64,000 bases of DNA from an uncultured Acidimicrobiales bacterium (GTDB taxonomy: Bacteria > Actinomycetota > Acidimicrobiia > Acidimicrobiales > SZUA-35). The translations under genes were made by a program, and so were the position numbers. Shown piece by piece: positions 8,783 to 19,883 of the stretch (within the stretch, counting starts at the first letter, position 1; the number at the start of each line of letters is the position of its first letter). The notes beneath the pieces are model-generated. The model made no database searches. It saw only the letters and a program-made list of their open reading frames with translations, and was not told where the DNA came from. The stretch is taken from contig CALEWY010000004.1 of the NCBI GenBank assembly GCA_937925335.1, positions 1-64,000 of the forward strand, given 5' to 3'.

Positions 8783-8968
8783 CGTGGTTGCCGCCTCATG
8801 GTCCCTAGTTCTGACTGCTTCAACAATCGACTTCATGCATATAGATTTCGACTCAGGTGGGCAGATCTGAATGGGCAGAAATACTCAAGTGACGATGGGT
8901 CGTCATTGCCCGAAAGGACTAGTGCCCACTGTTTGGTTGGGTTTTGGCGAGCGCTCTGACAACGCAAC

Positions 8969-8994
8969 GATGCGGCACCATGGGGTGCCGCATC
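8969..8994 (-). terminator. Hairpin terminator candidate after the second HTH gene
   Basis: A perfect 11-bp stem (8969-8979 with 8984-8994) with a 4-nt loop sits about 60 nt past the stop of the minus-strand HTH gene at 9056. There is no strong T-run. The rest of the gap 8783-9055 shows only the dyad 8890-8905 and an AT-rich patch near 8840. Confidence 0.5.
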
Positions 8995-9055
8995 GGTCGC
9001 TTGTTCAGACTCGATTGTGATTGTTGACGCTTTGTCAGCGCCTCGCTCGGACGTG

Positions 9056-9733
9056 TTAGAAGCCTCGAGCCTGCTTGAGACTGATCACAAGATCACACGC
9101 TTCGGCCAGCGTGAGGGCCAGATGTCGCATGATGACCGTGGTGAGGTCGGCATCGTCGATGTCGAGCAGTGTGGCGAGAAGAGGCAGCTCAGCTTTGCGC
9201 AAGTAAACGGGCTGGGCGGGCGTCAGGGTTCGCATCGCTCGAAGCGAATCACCGAGTGCGCCGAGCAGATACGTGTTGCGTTCCGCTGGGTCCGCATCGA
9301 TCGGAGAGAGATCGATCACCATCCAGCCGATCGTCAGCGTCCTGTTGATCCGGTCGATCCGTGGTGGGACACGAGGAGTTTGTGTCCGGACGGCGAAGTG
9401 TTCGGTCGCAACGTTGTACAACGCTGCCAGGTGGCCGAGCGTGACAACCGAAGGCGTGCGAATCCCTGCCTCGTAGTGATCGAGTTCTCGCAACGAGATG
9501 CCAAGGCGCAATGCCGCAGCTCCCTTGGAGAACTCGGCCTCTTCACGGGTTCGGGCCAACGTGTCGCCCAGCGTTTGGCTCGCCGATCGAGTCGACGTGC
9601 CCTGCACCAGCGACGAAACCGACCCAGACTCTGCCGCCGAGTCGACTGCTCGTCGCTTGCTCGCCGGTGACGCTGTTGACCTCACGACTGATGCCGTGTG
9701 ATCGATCGGGAGGTTGTTGGTGAGAGTTTGCAT
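9056..9733 (-). CDS. XRE-family HTH regulator, paralogue of the neighbouring gene
   Basis: A 225-residue protein. A disordered Ser/Thr/Ala-rich N-terminus (about 50 residues) precedes an XRE helix-turn-helix (LGDTLARTREEAEFSKGAAA, then ISLRELDHYEAGIRTPS). The C-terminal domain (QPVYLRKAELPLLATLLDID then HLALTLAEACDLV) mirrors that of the 8249 gene. The start ATG at 9733 has GAAGGCGG just upstream. A 20-bp dyad 25 nt before the start suggests autoregulation. Both genes point the same way but are separated by about 270 nt and a hairpin, so they may be independent units. Confidence 0.78.
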   Translation of the reverse strand: MQTLTNNLPIDHTASVVRSTASPASKRRAVDSAAESGSVSSLVQGTSTRSASQTLGDTLARTREEAEFSKGAAALRLGISLRELDHYEAGIRTPSVVTLGHLAALYNVATEHFAVRTQTPRVPPRIDRINRTLTIGWMVIDLSPIDADPAERNTYLLGALGDSLRAMRTLTPAQPVYLRKAELPLLATLLDIDDADLTTVIMRHLALTLAEACDLVISLKQARGF

Positions 9734-9757
9734 ACCGCCTTCTGCCTTGCGTCCGGT

Positions 9758-9777
9758 GAACTCAGAGAGCTGAGTTC
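9758..9777. promoter_or_regulatory. Perfect inverted repeat upstream of HTH gene (operator candidate)
   Basis: GAACTCAG (9758-9765), AGAG, CTGAGTTC (9770-9777): a perfect 8-bp dyad ending 25 nt before the start codon of the minus-strand HTH gene. It could be an operator for that regulator or a 5'-UTR hairpin. The rest of 9734-9948 shows nothing I can name. Confidence 0.5.
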
Positions 9778-9948
9778 GTGTGCCCTGTGGTACTCATCGG
9801 CGTCAGGCGGCCCGAAGTGAGTCCCAAGGTTGGGGCAAAGCACGGCACGCACAGCGGGAGCCTTTGAGCGCGAACATCCCGCGGTTCGTTGGTGAAGCGC
9901 TTCCTGCTGATGCGGGTCGTTGAAGACGGCACTTGTTCGAGCGAGCCC

Positions 9949-11427
9949 TTAGGTGAGCGGGCGATCCGTTGGGCGAACGGGCGACGGGAGCAAGGTGTGT
10001 CCCATCAGATGTTCATCGACCGAAGCGGCGCAGGCTCGACCTTCGGCGATGGCCCAGACGATCAAGCTCTGACCTCGGCCCATGTCGCCGCAGGCAAACA
10101 CATTGTCGACCGACGTTGCCCAGGACCCTGAGCGGGCCACGTTGCCGCGGGGATCAAGATCGACGCCGAGTTGATCGAGCAGCGTGCCTTTCTCCGGACC
10201 AACGAAGCCCATGGCCAAGAAGACGAAGTCCACCTCGAGGGTGAACTCGGAGCCTTCGACCGCATCAAACGACGGACGTCCGTCGACGATGTTCATCTCG
10301 ACTTCGTGCCCGTTGAGGGCGGTGAGCTGACCGTTCTCGCCGACGAACTCGGTGGTGTTGACGGAGTAGATCCGTTCTCCACCTTCCTCGTGTGCTGAGG
10401 TCACCTTGTAGACCAACGGGAAGGTCGGCCATGGGGTCGAATCGGCACGTTCGTCTGGCGGACGGGCCATGATCTCGAACTGGCGGACCGATGCAGCGCC
10501 TTGGCGATGCGCGGTACCGAGACAATCGGCGCCCGTGTCTCCGCCTCCGATGATGATGACGTTCTTGCCGGCCACATCGATTGGCGAATCGTCTATGTCG
10601 CCGTGCTGCACCCTGTTGGCAGGTGGCAGGTACTCCATGGCTTGGTAGATGCCCTCGAGTTCACGGCCTGGGATTGGAAGATCACGCCAGGCGGTTGCTC
10701 CGCCAGCGAGCACGACAACGTCGAACTCGGCTTGGAGATCAGCGACAGGAATCGACCGTGAGTCGTCAGCTGGGCCGCCGACATACGCATTGGTCTTGAA
10801 GATGGTGCCTTCGGCTTCCATCTGCTCGAGACGGCGGTCGATGATGTGCTTTTCCATCTTGAACTCGGGGATGCCGTAACGCAGGAGCCCGCCGATTCGA
10901 TCGGCACGCTCGAACACGGTCACGTCGTGGCCAGCGCGTGTGAGCTGCTGTGCGGCAGCCAAGCCGCCGGGTCCTGAGCCGATGATGGCGACCGACTTGC
11001 CGGTCTTCTTCGATGGGGGAAGTGGCACAACCCAGCCTTCAGCGAAGGCCTTCTCGATGATCGAGACTTCCACGTTTTTGATCGTGACAGCCTCGGTACT
11101 GATGCCCGCGACGCAGGCGCCCTCACAAGGAGCGGGACACAAGCGACCGGTGAACTCCGGGAAGTTGTTGGTCGCATGGAGGCGTTCGATTGCTTCACGC
11201 CAGTTGTCTCGGTAGACGAGATCGTTCCAGTCAGGGATCAAGTTGCCGAGCGGGCAGCCTTGGTTGCAGAACGGAATGCCACAATCCATGCAGCGAGACG
11301 CCTGGATCTGCAATTCGTCCTCGGGGAACGGCTCGTAGACCTCTTTCCAGTCCTTCAATCGCACCGGCACGGGGCGCCGGGTGAAGGTGGTGCGTTCGTG
11401 TGCGAGAAATGCTCGGGGGTCACCCAC
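9949..11427 (-). CDS. gltD: Glutamate synthase small (beta) subunit
   Basis: A 492-residue NADPH-GOGAT beta subunit. The N-terminal half has the Cys-rich cluster ([17 protein letters not shown], then CPAPCEGAC) that binds [4Fe-4S]. The [10 protein letters not shown] motif binds FAD, and [11 protein letters not shown] belongs to the NADPH-binding fold. It passes electrons from NADPH to GltB, making glutamate from glutamine and 2-oxoglutarate. The GTG start at 11427 overlaps the gltB stop by 8 nt, so translation is coupled. The C-terminal end (RPTDRPLT) is read from a short GCGGGCGA-type repeat and looks like a recent extension. Confidence 0.96.
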   Translation of the reverse strand: MGDPRAFLAHERTTFTRRPVPVRLKDWKEVYEPFPEDELQIQASRCMDCGIPFCNQGCPLGNLIPDWNDLVYRDNWREAIERLHATNNFPEFTGRLCPAPCEGACVAGISTEAVTIKNVEVSIIEKAFAEGWVVPLPPSKKTGKSVAIIGSGPGGLAAAQQLTRAGHDVTVFERADRIGGLLRYGIPEFKMEKHIIDRRLEQMEAEGTIFKTNAYVGGPADDSRSIPVADLQAEFDVVVLAGGATAWRDLPIPGRELEGIYQAMEYLPPANRVQHGDIDDSPIDVAGKNVIIIGGGDTGADCLGTAHRQGAASVRQFEIMARPPDERADSTPWPTFPLVYKVTSAHEEGGERIYSVNTTEFVGENGQLTALNGHEVEMNIVDGRPSFDAVEGSEFTLEVDFVFLAMGFVGPEKGTLLDQLGVDLDPRGNVARSGSWATSVDNVFACGDMGRGQSLIVWAIAEGRACAASVDEHLMGHTLLPSPVRPTDRPLT

Positions 11428-14400
11428 GGGAAGCCTCCATGATTGCGGCGACTGGATCTTCGCCTGTTTCTTCAGCGTGAGCGGCTGCCATCAGCACCAG
11501 CTTGTAGTCCGATGGCATGACCTTCACGAAGCGTTCAACCTCTCGGTGCCAGCCATCGAGCAGCCGCTGAGCGACGGCGGAGCCGGTGTATTCGAGGTGG
11601 GCCTCGACGAAGCCCTTCAACTCGTTTTGGTCCTCGACGGACAGTACCTCGAGTTCAACCATCTCTCGATTGACCTTGCTCGGGAACGATCCGTCCCCGT
11701 CGAACACATAGGCCACACCGCCGGACATGCCGGCGGCAAAGTTGCGGCCGGTCGAGCCAAGGATGACGGCTCGTCCGCCGGTCATGTATTCACAGCCGTG
11801 ATCGCCAATGCCTTCAACGACGGCGAGAGCGCCGGAGTTTCGGACGCAGAATCGTTCGCCGACTCGGCCCCGCAAGTACACCTCGCCCTGTGTTGCTCCG
11901 TAGAGGATGACGTTGCCAGCAATGATGTTGTCTTCGGCGACGAAGCCGGCGTCGGCTGGTGGGAAGACGGCGATGCGCCCGCCGGACAATCCCTTGGCGA
12001 GATAGTCGTTCGAGTCACCCTCGAGGCGCATCGTCATGCCCCTTGGCACGAACGCACCGAAGCTGTTGCCAGCTGATCCGGTGAACAAAATGTTGATGGA
12101 GTCGTCGGGTAAGCCCGCTCCCCCGTGCTTCTTGGTGATCTCGTGTCCGAGCAGCGTGCCAACGGTTCGGTTGACGTTGCGAATGCGACGATGGATTTCG
12201 ACTCGTTCGCCGTTGTCGATGGCCGGGCGGCACAGCGCGATCAGCGTCTGATCGAGCGCCGCTTCGAGGCCGTGATCCTGCTCTCGCTCGGCCTTGCGGC
12301 TCGCACCTTCGGGCAATTCGGGCGAGTGGAGGATCGGCGTGAGATCGAGGCCCGACGCTTTCCAGTGATCGATGGCGCGAGTCGTATCGAGCGCATCGAC
12401 TTGGCCGACCGCTTCATCGATGGTGCGGAAGCCAAGCTCGGCGAGGATTTCACGAACTTCCTCGGCGATGTATTCGAAGAACGTCTCGACGAATTCGGGC
12501 TTTCCGCTGAACTTGGCTCGCAACTCGGGGTTCTGAGTGGCGACACCGACGGGGCACGTGTCGAGATGGCAGACCCGCATCATCACGCAGCCGGACACGA
12601 CGAGTGGAGCGGTTGCGAAACCGAACTCCTCACCGCCGAGGAGGGCTGCGATCACGACATCTCGGCCGGTCTTGATCTGGCCATCGACCTGAACGACGAT
12701 GCGGTCGCGAAGATCGTTCAGCAAGAGGGTCTGTTGGGTTTCGGCGAGGCCGAGCTCCCATGGACCACCGGCGTGCTTGAGCGACGTGAGCGGTGATGCA
12801 CCGGTTCCGCCGTCGTTGCCCGAGATGAGCACGACGTCGGCCTTCGCCTTCGAAACACCGGCGGCGACGGTGCCGACGCCGACCTCAGAAACGAGCTTCA
12901 CATGCACTCTGGCCTGGGGATTCGCGTTCTTCAGGTCGTGAATCAGCTGAGCGAGGTCTTCGATGGAGTAGATGTCGTGGTGCGGCGGCGGAGAGATCAA
13001 TCCCACACCCGGGGTGGAGTGGCGGGTCTTCGCGATCCATGGCCACACCTTGCGTCCGGGTAGCTGCCCACCCTCGCCAGGCTTTGCGCCCTGCGCCATC
13101 TTGATCTGGATGTCGTCGGAGTTCGTGAGGTATTCGGCGGTCACACCGAATCGACCCGAGGCAACCTGCTTGATCGACGAGCGCTTGGAATCGCCGTTCT
13201 CCATGGTGACGAAGCGTTCTGGATCCTCGCCGCCTTCGCCCGTGTTCGACTTGCCGCCGAGGCGGTTCATGGCAATCGCGAGTGTTTCGTGTGCCTCGGC
13301 GGAGATCGAGCCGTAGCTCATCGCTCCGGTGGCGAAACGCTTGACGATCTCGGAGATCGGCTCGACTTCATCGATCGGGATCGATTGGCGGCCTTCGGCC
13401 CAGCGGAAGAGACCGCGCAGCGTTGCGAGCTGCTCAGATTGTGAGTCGACGAGGTTGGTGTATTCCTTGAAGACCTCGTAGCGCTTCGAGCGGGTTGCGT
13501 GCTGGAGCTTGAAGACGGTCTCAGGGTTGAAGAGGTGGAACTCACCCTCGCGACGCCACTGATATTCACCGCCAAAGTCGAGTTCTCGGTGAGCGATGAG
13601 TTCTGGACGATCCGGGAAGGCTCGACGATGCCGAGCCTCGCACTCTGCGGCCAGCTCATCGAGGCCGATGCCTCCGAGCTTTGACGTCGTTCCGGTGAAG
13701 TACTCGTCGATCATCTCGTGGCCGATACCGATGGCCTCGAAGATCTGCGCGCCGGTGTAGGAGGCCACGGTGGAGATGCCCATCTTGGACATGACCTTCA
13801 CGACACCCTTTGATGCAGCGCGCAGGTAGTTCTCGCGAGCGGTGTAGATGTCGGCCGCCGACTTGTCCCATGCGATTCGGTCCTCGATCGCTTCCATCAC
13901 GACCGATGGGCAGATGGCGGCAGCGCCGTAACCGAGCAACAGAGCGAAGTGGTGCACTTCGCGGGCGTCAGCGGCATCGATGATGAGGCCGGCTTGGGTT
14001 CGTGTCTTTTCTCGAACGAGATGATGGTGGACGGCTGCAGTGAGCAGCAGCGATGGGATCGGTGCAAGATCAGCGGTTGCATCCCGGTTCGACAGCACGA
14101 CGATCGATGCGCCGTTTGCGATGGCTGCGGACGTTTGGGCACGCACGTCTTCGAGCGCGGCTCGCAGGCCCTCGCCGCCTTCGGCGACTGGATAACGGCC
14201 CCGGACGACCTCGGACTTGAGGTGCGGGAAGTTGCCTTCGTCGTTCGCATGGATGATCTGTGTCAACTCATGTCGAGTGATGACGGGGTACGGCAGTGCG
14301 ATCTGGTGACACGAGTCGGGTCCGGGGTTGAGCAGGTTGGACTCGGGCCCGAGTGTGGATGCAGCTGAGGTGACCAGCTCTTCTCGAATCGCATCCAGTG

Positions 14401-15970
14401 GAGGATTGGTGACCTGGGCGAACAGCTGGTTGAAGTAGTCGAACAGCTGACGTGGTCGGTTTGAGAGAACGGGAAGGGGTGTGTCGGTTCCCATGGAACC
14501 GATTGCCTCTTTGCCGCTGAGCACCATCGGTTCCACGAGCAGATCGAGCTCTTCTTCGGTGTAGCCGTTGGCTGCGAGCTGAGGAATGAGGTCGTCGTGA
14601 ACGGGGTGTGAGACGGGTCGCTCGGGAAGATCGCCGAGGTTCACGACGTTGTCGAGCCACTGGGCGTAGGGCTTGGACGCAGCCAGGTCGGTCATGATTT
14701 CGTCGTCGTCGACGATGCGACCCTTCGCTGTGTCGACGAGGAACATCTTGCCCGGCTCGAGGCGACCCTTGCGGACGATCTTGGATGGCTCGACGTCGAT
14801 CACGCCGACCTCGGAGGCCATCACGACCAGGCCGTTTTCGGTCACCCAGTAGCGGCTTGGACGCAGGCCGTTCCGGTCGAGGACCGCACCGATGACCGTT
14901 CCGTCGGTGAACGCGACCGAAGCGGGGCCGTCCCACGGCTCCATCAGCGCCGCATGGAAGCGATAGAAGTCGCGCTGTGCTTCCGGCATGGTCTGGTTCT
15001 TCTCCCAGGCCTCCGGAATCATCATCAAGACGGCATGCGGCAGGGCATATCCGCCGAGGTGGAGCAACTCGAGCGCCTCGTCAAAGCTTGCGGTGTCAGA
15101 CGCTCCAGGCGTGCAGATCGGGAAGAGCTTCTCGATCTTGTCGCCCCAGTGGTCGCTGGCAAGCAGTGCTTCTCGGGCACGCATCCAGTTGCGGTTGCCC
15201 ATGACGGTGTTGATCTCGCCATTGTGGGCAACGAATCGGTAGGGGTGAGCCAGCGGCCACGACGGGAACGTGTTGGTCGAGAAGCGAGAGTGGACGAGAG
15301 CGAGTGAGCTTTCAAAGCGCTCGTCGAGCAGGTCGGGGAAGAACTCCGAGAGCTGCGGGGTGGTCAACATTCCCTTGTAGACGAGCGTGCGGCTCGAAAG
15401 GCTTGGGAAGTAGACGTCGTGGCCGAGTTCGGGAGCAATCTCGTTTTCGATGCGCTTGCGAACGATGTAGGCAACACGGTCGAGTTCGATGCCGACCTGG
15501 CCGTTGCCGGTGAGGACGACTTGATCGAACGATGGCATGACCTCGAGTGCTTGTTCGCCGAGGGCGGCGGACACCACCGGCACGTTTCGCCAGCCGACCG
15601 TGGTGAGGCCCTCTTCGAGTGCGATCTTCTCGATGCGCTCTTTGACGAGACCCCGGGCCGCATCGTCACTCGGCAAGAAGCCAATGCCGGTTGCGTAGTG
15701 GCCTGCCGGTGGGAGGTCGGCGAACAGATCGTTCATCAAACGATGAGGAACCTGGGTGAGAATGCCAGCACCGTCGCCCGTGTTCGGCTCAGCGTTGGTC
15801 GCACCTCGGTGCTGCATGCACGTGAGTGCACCCAGTCCGGTCAGGACGATCTCATGGGTGGCGCGGCCGTGCATGTCGGCCACGAAGCTGACGCCACACG
15901 AGTCATGCTCGTTCGCAGGGTCATATAGGCCTTGTGCCGCGGGAAGGTCACGGTTCGAAAGATCAGACAC
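11420..15970 (-). CDS. gltB: Glutamate synthase large (alpha) subunit
   Basis: A 1516-residue ferredoxin/NADPH-type GOGAT large subunit. The N-terminal glutaminase (class II amidotransferase) has its nucleophile Cys25 in [11 protein letters not shown] after a 24-residue propeptide. The central domain and FMN-binding synthase domain follow ([10 protein letters not shown], then [10 protein letters not shown]). [13 protein letters not shown] carries FeS-cluster cysteines, and the C-terminal GXGXG beta-helix domain ends the protein. It catalyses glutamine plus 2-oxoglutarate to glutamate. I chose the GTG at 15970 because GGAGAG lies 6 nt upstream; the frame is open 34 codons further. It is divergent from the M18 peptidase with about 215 nt between. 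Confidence 0.96.
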   Translation of the reverse strand: MSDLSNRDLPAAQGLYDPANEHDSCGVSFVADMHGRATHEIVLTGLGALTCMQHRGATNAEPNTGDGAGILTQVPHRLMNDLFADLPPAGHYATGIGFLPSDDAARGLVKERIEKIALEEGLTTVGWRNVPVVSAALGEQALEVMPSFDQVVLTGNGQVGIELDRVAYIVRKRIENEIAPELGHDVYFPSLSSRTLVYKGMLTTPQLSEFFPDLLDERFESSLALVHSRFSTNTFPSWPLAHPYRFVAHNGEINTVMGNRNWMRAREALLASDHWGDKIEKLFPICTPGASDTASFDEALELLHLGGYALPHAVLMMIPEAWEKNQTMPEAQRDFYRFHAALMEPWDGPASVAFTDGTVIGAVLDRNGLRPSRYWVTENGLVVMASEVGVIDVEPSKIVRKGRLEPGKMFLVDTAKGRIVDDDEIMTDLAASKPYAQWLDNVVNLGDLPERPVSHPVHDDLIPQLAANGYTEEELDLLVEPMVLSGKEAIGSMGTDTPLPVLSNRPRQLFDYFNQLFAQVTNPPLDAIREELVTSAASTLGPESNLLNPGPDSCHQIALPYPVITRHELTQIIHANDEGNFPHLKSEVVRGRYPVAEGGEGLRAALEDVRAQTSAAIANGASIVVLSNRDATADLAPIPSLLLTAAVHHHLVREKTRTQAGLIIDAADAREVHHFALLLGYGAAAICPSVVMEAIEDRIAWDKSAADIYTARENYLRAASKGVVKVMSKMGISTVASYTGAQIFEAIGIGHEMIDEYFTGTTSKLGGIGLDELAAECEARHRRAFPDRPELIAHRELDFGGEYQWRREGEFHLFNPETVFKLQHATRSKRYEVFKEYTNLVDSQSEQLATLRGLFRWAEGRQSIPIDEVEPISEIVKRFATGAMSYGSISAEAHETLAIAMNRLGGKSNTGEGGEDPERFVTMENGDSKRSSIKQVASGRFGVTAEYLTNSDDIQIKMAQGAKPGEGGQLPGRKVWPWIAKTRHSTPGVGLISPPPHHDIYSIEDLAQLIHDLKNANPQARVHVKLVSEVGVGTVAAGVSKAKADVVLISGNDGGTGASPLTSLKHAGGPWELGLAETQQTLLLNDLRDRIVVQVDGQIKTGRDVVIAALLGGEEFGFATAPLVVSGCVMMRVCHLDTCPVGVATQNPELRAKFSGKPEFVETFFEYIAEEVREILAELGFRTIDEAVGQVDALDTTRAIDHWKASGLDLTPILHSPELPEGASRKAEREQDHGLEAALDQTLIALCRPAIDNGERVEIHRRIRNVNRTVGTLLGHEITKKHGGAGLPDDSINILFTGSAGNSFGAFVPRGMTMRLEGDSNDYLAKGLSGGRIAVFPPADAGFVAEDNIIAGNVILYGATQGEVYLRGRVGERFCVRNSGALAVVEGIGDHGCEYMTGGRAVILGSTGRNFAAGMSGGVAYVFDGDGSFPSKVNREMVELEVLSVEDQNELKGFVEAHLEYTGSAVAQRLLDGWHREVERFVKVMPSDYKLVLMAAAHAEETGEDPVAAIMEASRG

Positions 15971-16187
15971 AGCAAGCTCTCCGGTCGAAATCGCGGTCGG
16001 AGGCGGGGACGGCGCTGGCCCAGCCGAATTCTGCGAGAATTGGACACTATCTCTGAAACGGAGGGGTCTCACAAATCCAATCTCTTATTCAGATGGCGAT
16101 CGTTCGAACGCCTCATGTCGCATCGTTCGGGTTGGTGTAGCCGCTGATGGGTTCGGTGACGGCCGAGAACAAACTAGGTTCTCGGTC

Positions 16188-17480
16188 GTGACTATCGCTT
16201 CTGTTCTGCTCGACGACATCACGACATCACCGTCGCCCTACCACGCTGTCGCCAGGGTCTCGGAGTTGCTGACGCAGAGCGACTTCGTGCGGGTGTCGCT
16301 GTTCAATTCACTCCCGGCGGCCGAGGGTCGCTACTTCGTCGCTGAGGGTGGAACGCTCGTCGCCTGGATCCAGTCGGATCAGGCTCCGACATCGTTTTCC
16401 CTGGTCGGCGCCCATACCGACTCGCCGAACCTGCGGGTTCGAGCCGCTGCGGAGGTGGCCTCGGCTGGGTGGGCCCAAGTCGGCATGGAGATCTACGGGG
16501 GTGTGCTGTTGAACTCATGGCTCGATCGAGATCTTGGTCTCGCCGGGCGGGTCAGCGTGCAGGCGGGCGACGGCACGGTTGAGCAACGGTTGTTGCTCGA
16601 CGATCGTCCCCTCCTTCGGATTCCCCAACTCGCGATCCATCTCGATCGCTCGATCCGCGAAAAGGGCCTCAAGCTCGATCCGCAGTCACACATGACCCCC
16701 CTCTGGGCGACTGGTGCGGATGAGCCCGGTGCGGTCAACGAGTTCGTGGCTGAAGCTGTCGGAGCGAAGCCGAGCGAGATCTTGTCGTGGGATCTCATGC
16801 CGTTCGACGTTCAAGCGCCGGCCATCGTTGGGCGAGACGCCGACCTCATCGCGTCAGCTCGAATCGACAATCTCGTGTCCGCCTTCTGCGGCGCCCATGC
16901 GCTCGTCACCGTTGCCGATGCGCTCGACTTGTCGACTGGCGATGTTCCGGTGCTCGCTCTGTATGACCACGAAGAGATCGGGTCCGAGAGTGCGACCGGT
17001 GCCGCCGGAGCGTTCTTGTCTGCACTGCTTGAACGAATCTCCGCTGCGACGGGCGCTGATCGAGCCGACCACCTGCAGGCTCTGGCGAGTTCGTTCGTGG
17101 TCTCGGCTGACGGCGCTCACGCCACACATCCCAACTACGTGGACAAGCACGAACCGAACCACCACATTGAGGTCAACGCCGGCGTGGTGGTGAAGCGCAA
17201 CGCCAACCAGCGCTACGCAACCGATGCGGCGAGCGAGGGGCGATTCCGTTCGTTGTGTGCAGCGAGCGGTGTGCCGATCCAGACCTACATCCACCGCAAC
17301 GATCTTCCGTGCGGTTCGACGATCGGCCCGATCACCGCGGGACAATTGGCTGCCTCGACGGTGGACGTCGGTGTGCCGCAGTTGGCGATGCATAGCATCC
17401 GCGAGATGTGCGGCACTGCGGACGTCGATCATCTCGTCACCGCCCTGCGAGCCGTGTGGAGCGGCGGCACATCCACCTGA
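16188..17480 (+). CDS. apeB: M18 family aminopeptidase
   Basis: A 430-residue M18 (aspartyl-aminopeptidase-like) zinc exopeptidase. Metal and catalytic motifs are visible: VGAHTDSPNLR (His-x-Asp), ASARIDNLVS, YDHEEIGSES (Glu-Glu), SADGAHATHPNY and DLPCGSTIGP. It should remove N-terminal residues from cytoplasmic peptides. GTG 16188 is preceded by AGGT about 9 nt away and gives the family's usual N-terminus (LLDDITTSPSPYHAV). The frame is open upstream into the antisense of gltB, which is not likely protein. A small 6-bp hairpin (17486-17500) follows the stop. Confidence 0.92.
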   Translation: MTIASVLLDDITTSPSPYHAVARVSELLTQSDFVRVSLFNSLPAAEGRYFVAEGGTLVAWIQSDQAPTSFSLVGAHTDSPNLRVRAAAEVASAGWAQVGMEIYGGVLLNSWLDRDLGLAGRVSVQAGDGTVEQRLLLDDRPLLRIPQLAIHLDRSIREKGLKLDPQSHMTPLWATGADEPGAVNEFVAEAVGAKPSEILSWDLMPFDVQAPAIVGRDADLIASARIDNLVSAFCGAHALVTVADALDLSTGDVPVLALYDHEEIGSESATGAAGAFLSALLERISAATGADRADHLQALASSFVVSADGAHATHPNYVDKHEPNHHIEVNAGVVVKRNANQRYATDAASEGRFRSLCAASGVPIQTYIHRNDLPCGSTIGPITAGQLAASTVDVGVPQLAMHSIREMCGTADVDHLVTALRAVWSGGTST

Positions 17481-17684
17481 TCGTCGTTCGAAGATCGAAC
17501 AGGTACGGGGCCTCCAGGCGTTCACAACCTCGAAGTCGTCGCTCTGAGCGCACGCGCGGTCACGCTACGAAGCTAGGCAGATGTGGCCACCTGCGAATTG
17601 TTGCTGCCCTGGTTGCAGAGCACTAGCGTCCAACGGTCGCCGTCGGCCGAAGCAGTCTGACGCGCCCATCACCGAGGAGTGAAC

Positions 17685-19781
17685 GTGGAAGCAATCCCCT
17701 ACCTGGCACTTGTGTCAGCCCTGGCCGGTCTCGGCCTAGCTGGCTTCTTTTTCCAAGATGTGAAGAAGGCCAGCCCAGGCAACGACCGAATGATCTTCCT
17801 GATGGAAGAGATCCAAAAGGGCGCGAAGGCGTTCTTGAAGCAGGAATACACCTGGGTCTCTGGCTTTGCCGTGGTCATGGCCGTCGTCGTCGCAGCATTC
17901 GTTGCGCCGCTCGCCGCCGTGTCCTACCTGCTCGGTGCCATCCTTTCCGCCGCTGCGGGTTACGCCGGCATGACGGTTGCCACCCTGGCGAACGCTCGAA
18001 CGACCGAAGCAGCAAAGGACGGCCCAGCCAAGGCCCTTCCGATCGCTTTCCGTGGCGGTGCGGTGATGGGCTTCTCCGTTGCCGGATTGGCCCTCGGCGG
18101 GCTCATGCTCGTCTACATCATCTTCGTTGTGGCGCTTCAAACCGATGACGCGTTTGAGGTGCTGACCGCCTACGGCCTCGGCGCATCGACGATCGCTCTG
18201 TTCAGCCGTGTTGGCGGCGGTATCTACACCAAGGCTGCCGACGTCGGCGCCGACCTCGTCGGCAAGGTCGAAGCGGGCATCCCCGAGGATGATCCACGCA
18301 ACCCGGCCACCATCGCCGACAACGTCGGTGACAACGTGGGTGACGTCGCCGGCATGGGCGCCGACCTCTTTGAGTCCTACGCCGGTTCGATCATCGCCCC
18401 GATCTCTCTCGTCGCATTTGCGGTCAGCCTCAAGGCCGACGACATCGGCAGCGATGCGCTCCCTCTCCTTTTGTTCCCGATGCTCGTTGCGTTCATCGGC
18501 ATGATCGCCTCGATCATCGGCTCGTTCTTGGTCAAGGGTGGAACCTCGACCGACTCGAAGGCCCTTTCCAAGGCGCTTCACCTCGGCACCAACGTCGCCA
18601 TGGGCATCACCGTGCTCGGTGTCGTCGGAGCGTCGCTGTGGCTCTTCGGTGACAGCGATCAGTTCGCCAACCCGATCGGCCTCGCCGTCTCGGTCATCGG
18701 CGGTCTCCTCATCGGTTGGGCCCTCGGCAAGACCGCTGAGTACTACACCTCCGACCACTACGGCCCGGTCAAGAAGATTGCTGAGCAGACCCAAACCGGT
18801 CCGGCGACCACGATCCTTGGCGGCATCTCCGCCGGCATGATCTCCGTTGCGGCATCCGTGGTGTTGATCCTCGTCGGCATCGGCGTTGCGTTCTGGGGTG
18901 GCGATTACGCCTTCGCCGAGACCGGCGCTCTTGGTGAGATCGGTGGCCTCTACGGCATCGCCGTCGCCGCCATCGGCATGCTCGCCACCACCGGGGTGGT
19001 CGTCTCCGTCGACGCCTACGGCCCGATCGCTGACAACGCTGGCGGTATCGCCGAGATGGCCGAACTCGATCCGTCGGTTCGTGAAGTCACCGATGCGCTC
19101 GACTCGCTCGGTAACACCACCGCCGCGGTCGCCAAGGGCTTCGCCGTTGGTTCCGCTGCCCTCACCGCTCTTGCGCTGTTCAAGAGCTTCGAGTTCGCGA
19201 TCGAAGCCGCCGGTGGCGAACTGAACCTCAACATCGGTGAGATCGACGTCTTCATCGGTCTGTTCCTCGGTGCCGCCTTGCCGTTCCTCTTCGCCGCTCT
19301 CACGATCGATGCCGTCGGTCGTGCCGCCCAGGAGATGATCGTCGAAGTGCGCCGTCAGTTTGCTGAGATTCCGGGCCTTCGTGAAGGCAAGCCGGGCGTC
19401 ATTCCTGACTCCGCTCGTTGTGTGGCGATCTCCACCACCGCTTCGCTGAAAGAGATGATCATCCCCGGTGCGCTCGCCGTGGTCGTGCCTCTCGTCGTTG
19501 GTTTCGTCAGCGTCAATGCGCTCGGCGGCCTGCTCGCAGGCTCCCTTGTCACCGGCTTCGCTCTCGCCATCTTCATGGCAAACGCGGGTGGTGCATGGGA
19601 CAACGCCAAGAAGTACATCGAAGCCGGTGCGCTTGGTGGCAAGGGTTCAGACAACCACAAAGCAGCCGTTGTTGGTGACACCGTTGGCGACCCGTTCAAG
19701 GACACCTCCGGCCCGGCCATGAACATCCTCTTGAAGGTGATGACGATCGTGAGCCTCGTGTTCGCGGCGTCGTTCGTGTAA
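17685..19781 (+). CDS. hppA: Membrane-bound proton (or sodium) pumping pyrophosphatase, K+-dependent type
   Basis: A 698-residue, 16-helix membrane pyrophosphatase. It hydrolyses PPi to pump H+ or Na+ across the membrane. The signature loops are present: GGGIYTKAADVGADLVGK, DNVGDNVGDVAGMGADLFES and, near the C-terminus, GDTVGDPFKDTSGP. At the position that fixes K+ dependence the sequence is GNTTAA (Ala480) rather than GNTTKA, pointing to the K+-stimulated subfamily. This differs from the K+-independent enzyme I recall for Streptomyces. GTG 17685 has GAGGAG 5 nt upstream; GTG 17679 is less likely. It sits alone between an M18 peptidase and a GDH-like gene. Confidence 0.94.
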   Translation: MEAIPYLALVSALAGLGLAGFFFQDVKKASPGNDRMIFLMEEIQKGAKAFLKQEYTWVSGFAVVMAVVVAAFVAPLAAVSYLLGAILSAAAGYAGMTVATLANARTTEAAKDGPAKALPIAFRGGAVMGFSVAGLALGGLMLVYIIFVVALQTDDAFEVLTAYGLGASTIALFSRVGGGIYTKAADVGADLVGKVEAGIPEDDPRNPATIADNVGDNVGDVAGMGADLFESYAGSIIAPISLVAFAVSLKADDIGSDALPLLLFPMLVAFIGMIASIIGSFLVKGGTSTDSKALSKALHLGTNVAMGITVLGVVGASLWLFGDSDQFANPIGLAVSVIGGLLIGWALGKTAEYYTSDHYGPVKKIAEQTQTGPATTILGGISAGMISVAASVVLILVGIGVAFWGGDYAFAETGALGEIGGLYGIAVAAIGMLATTGVVVSVDAYGPIADNAGGIAEMAELDPSVREVTDALDSLGNTTAAVAKGFAVGSAALTALALFKSFEFAIEAAGGELNLNIGEIDVFIGLFLGAALPFLFAALTIDAVGRAAQEMIVEVRRQFAEIPGLREGKPGVIPDSARCVAISTTASLKEMIIPGALAVVVPLVVGFVSVNALGGLLAGSLVTGFALAIFMANAGGAWDNAKKYIEAGALGGKGSDNHKAAVVGDTVGDPFKDTSGPAMNILLKVMTIVSLVFAASFV

Positions 19782-19883
19782 AGCGCCGATCGCTGAGGCT
19801 GACGCCTATCGCTCCGCTCGTTAACAGAGTTGAACAGGCCGGGGTTTTCTGCGGAGTGAGGGTGGCGGCGTAGACTGCCGGCC

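Noticed and set aside
15756-16187. Long N-terminal extension of the M18 aminopeptidase
   Set aside because: The extra 144 codons lie antisense to the start of gltB and over the shared promoter region; GTG 16188 gives the family N-terminus.
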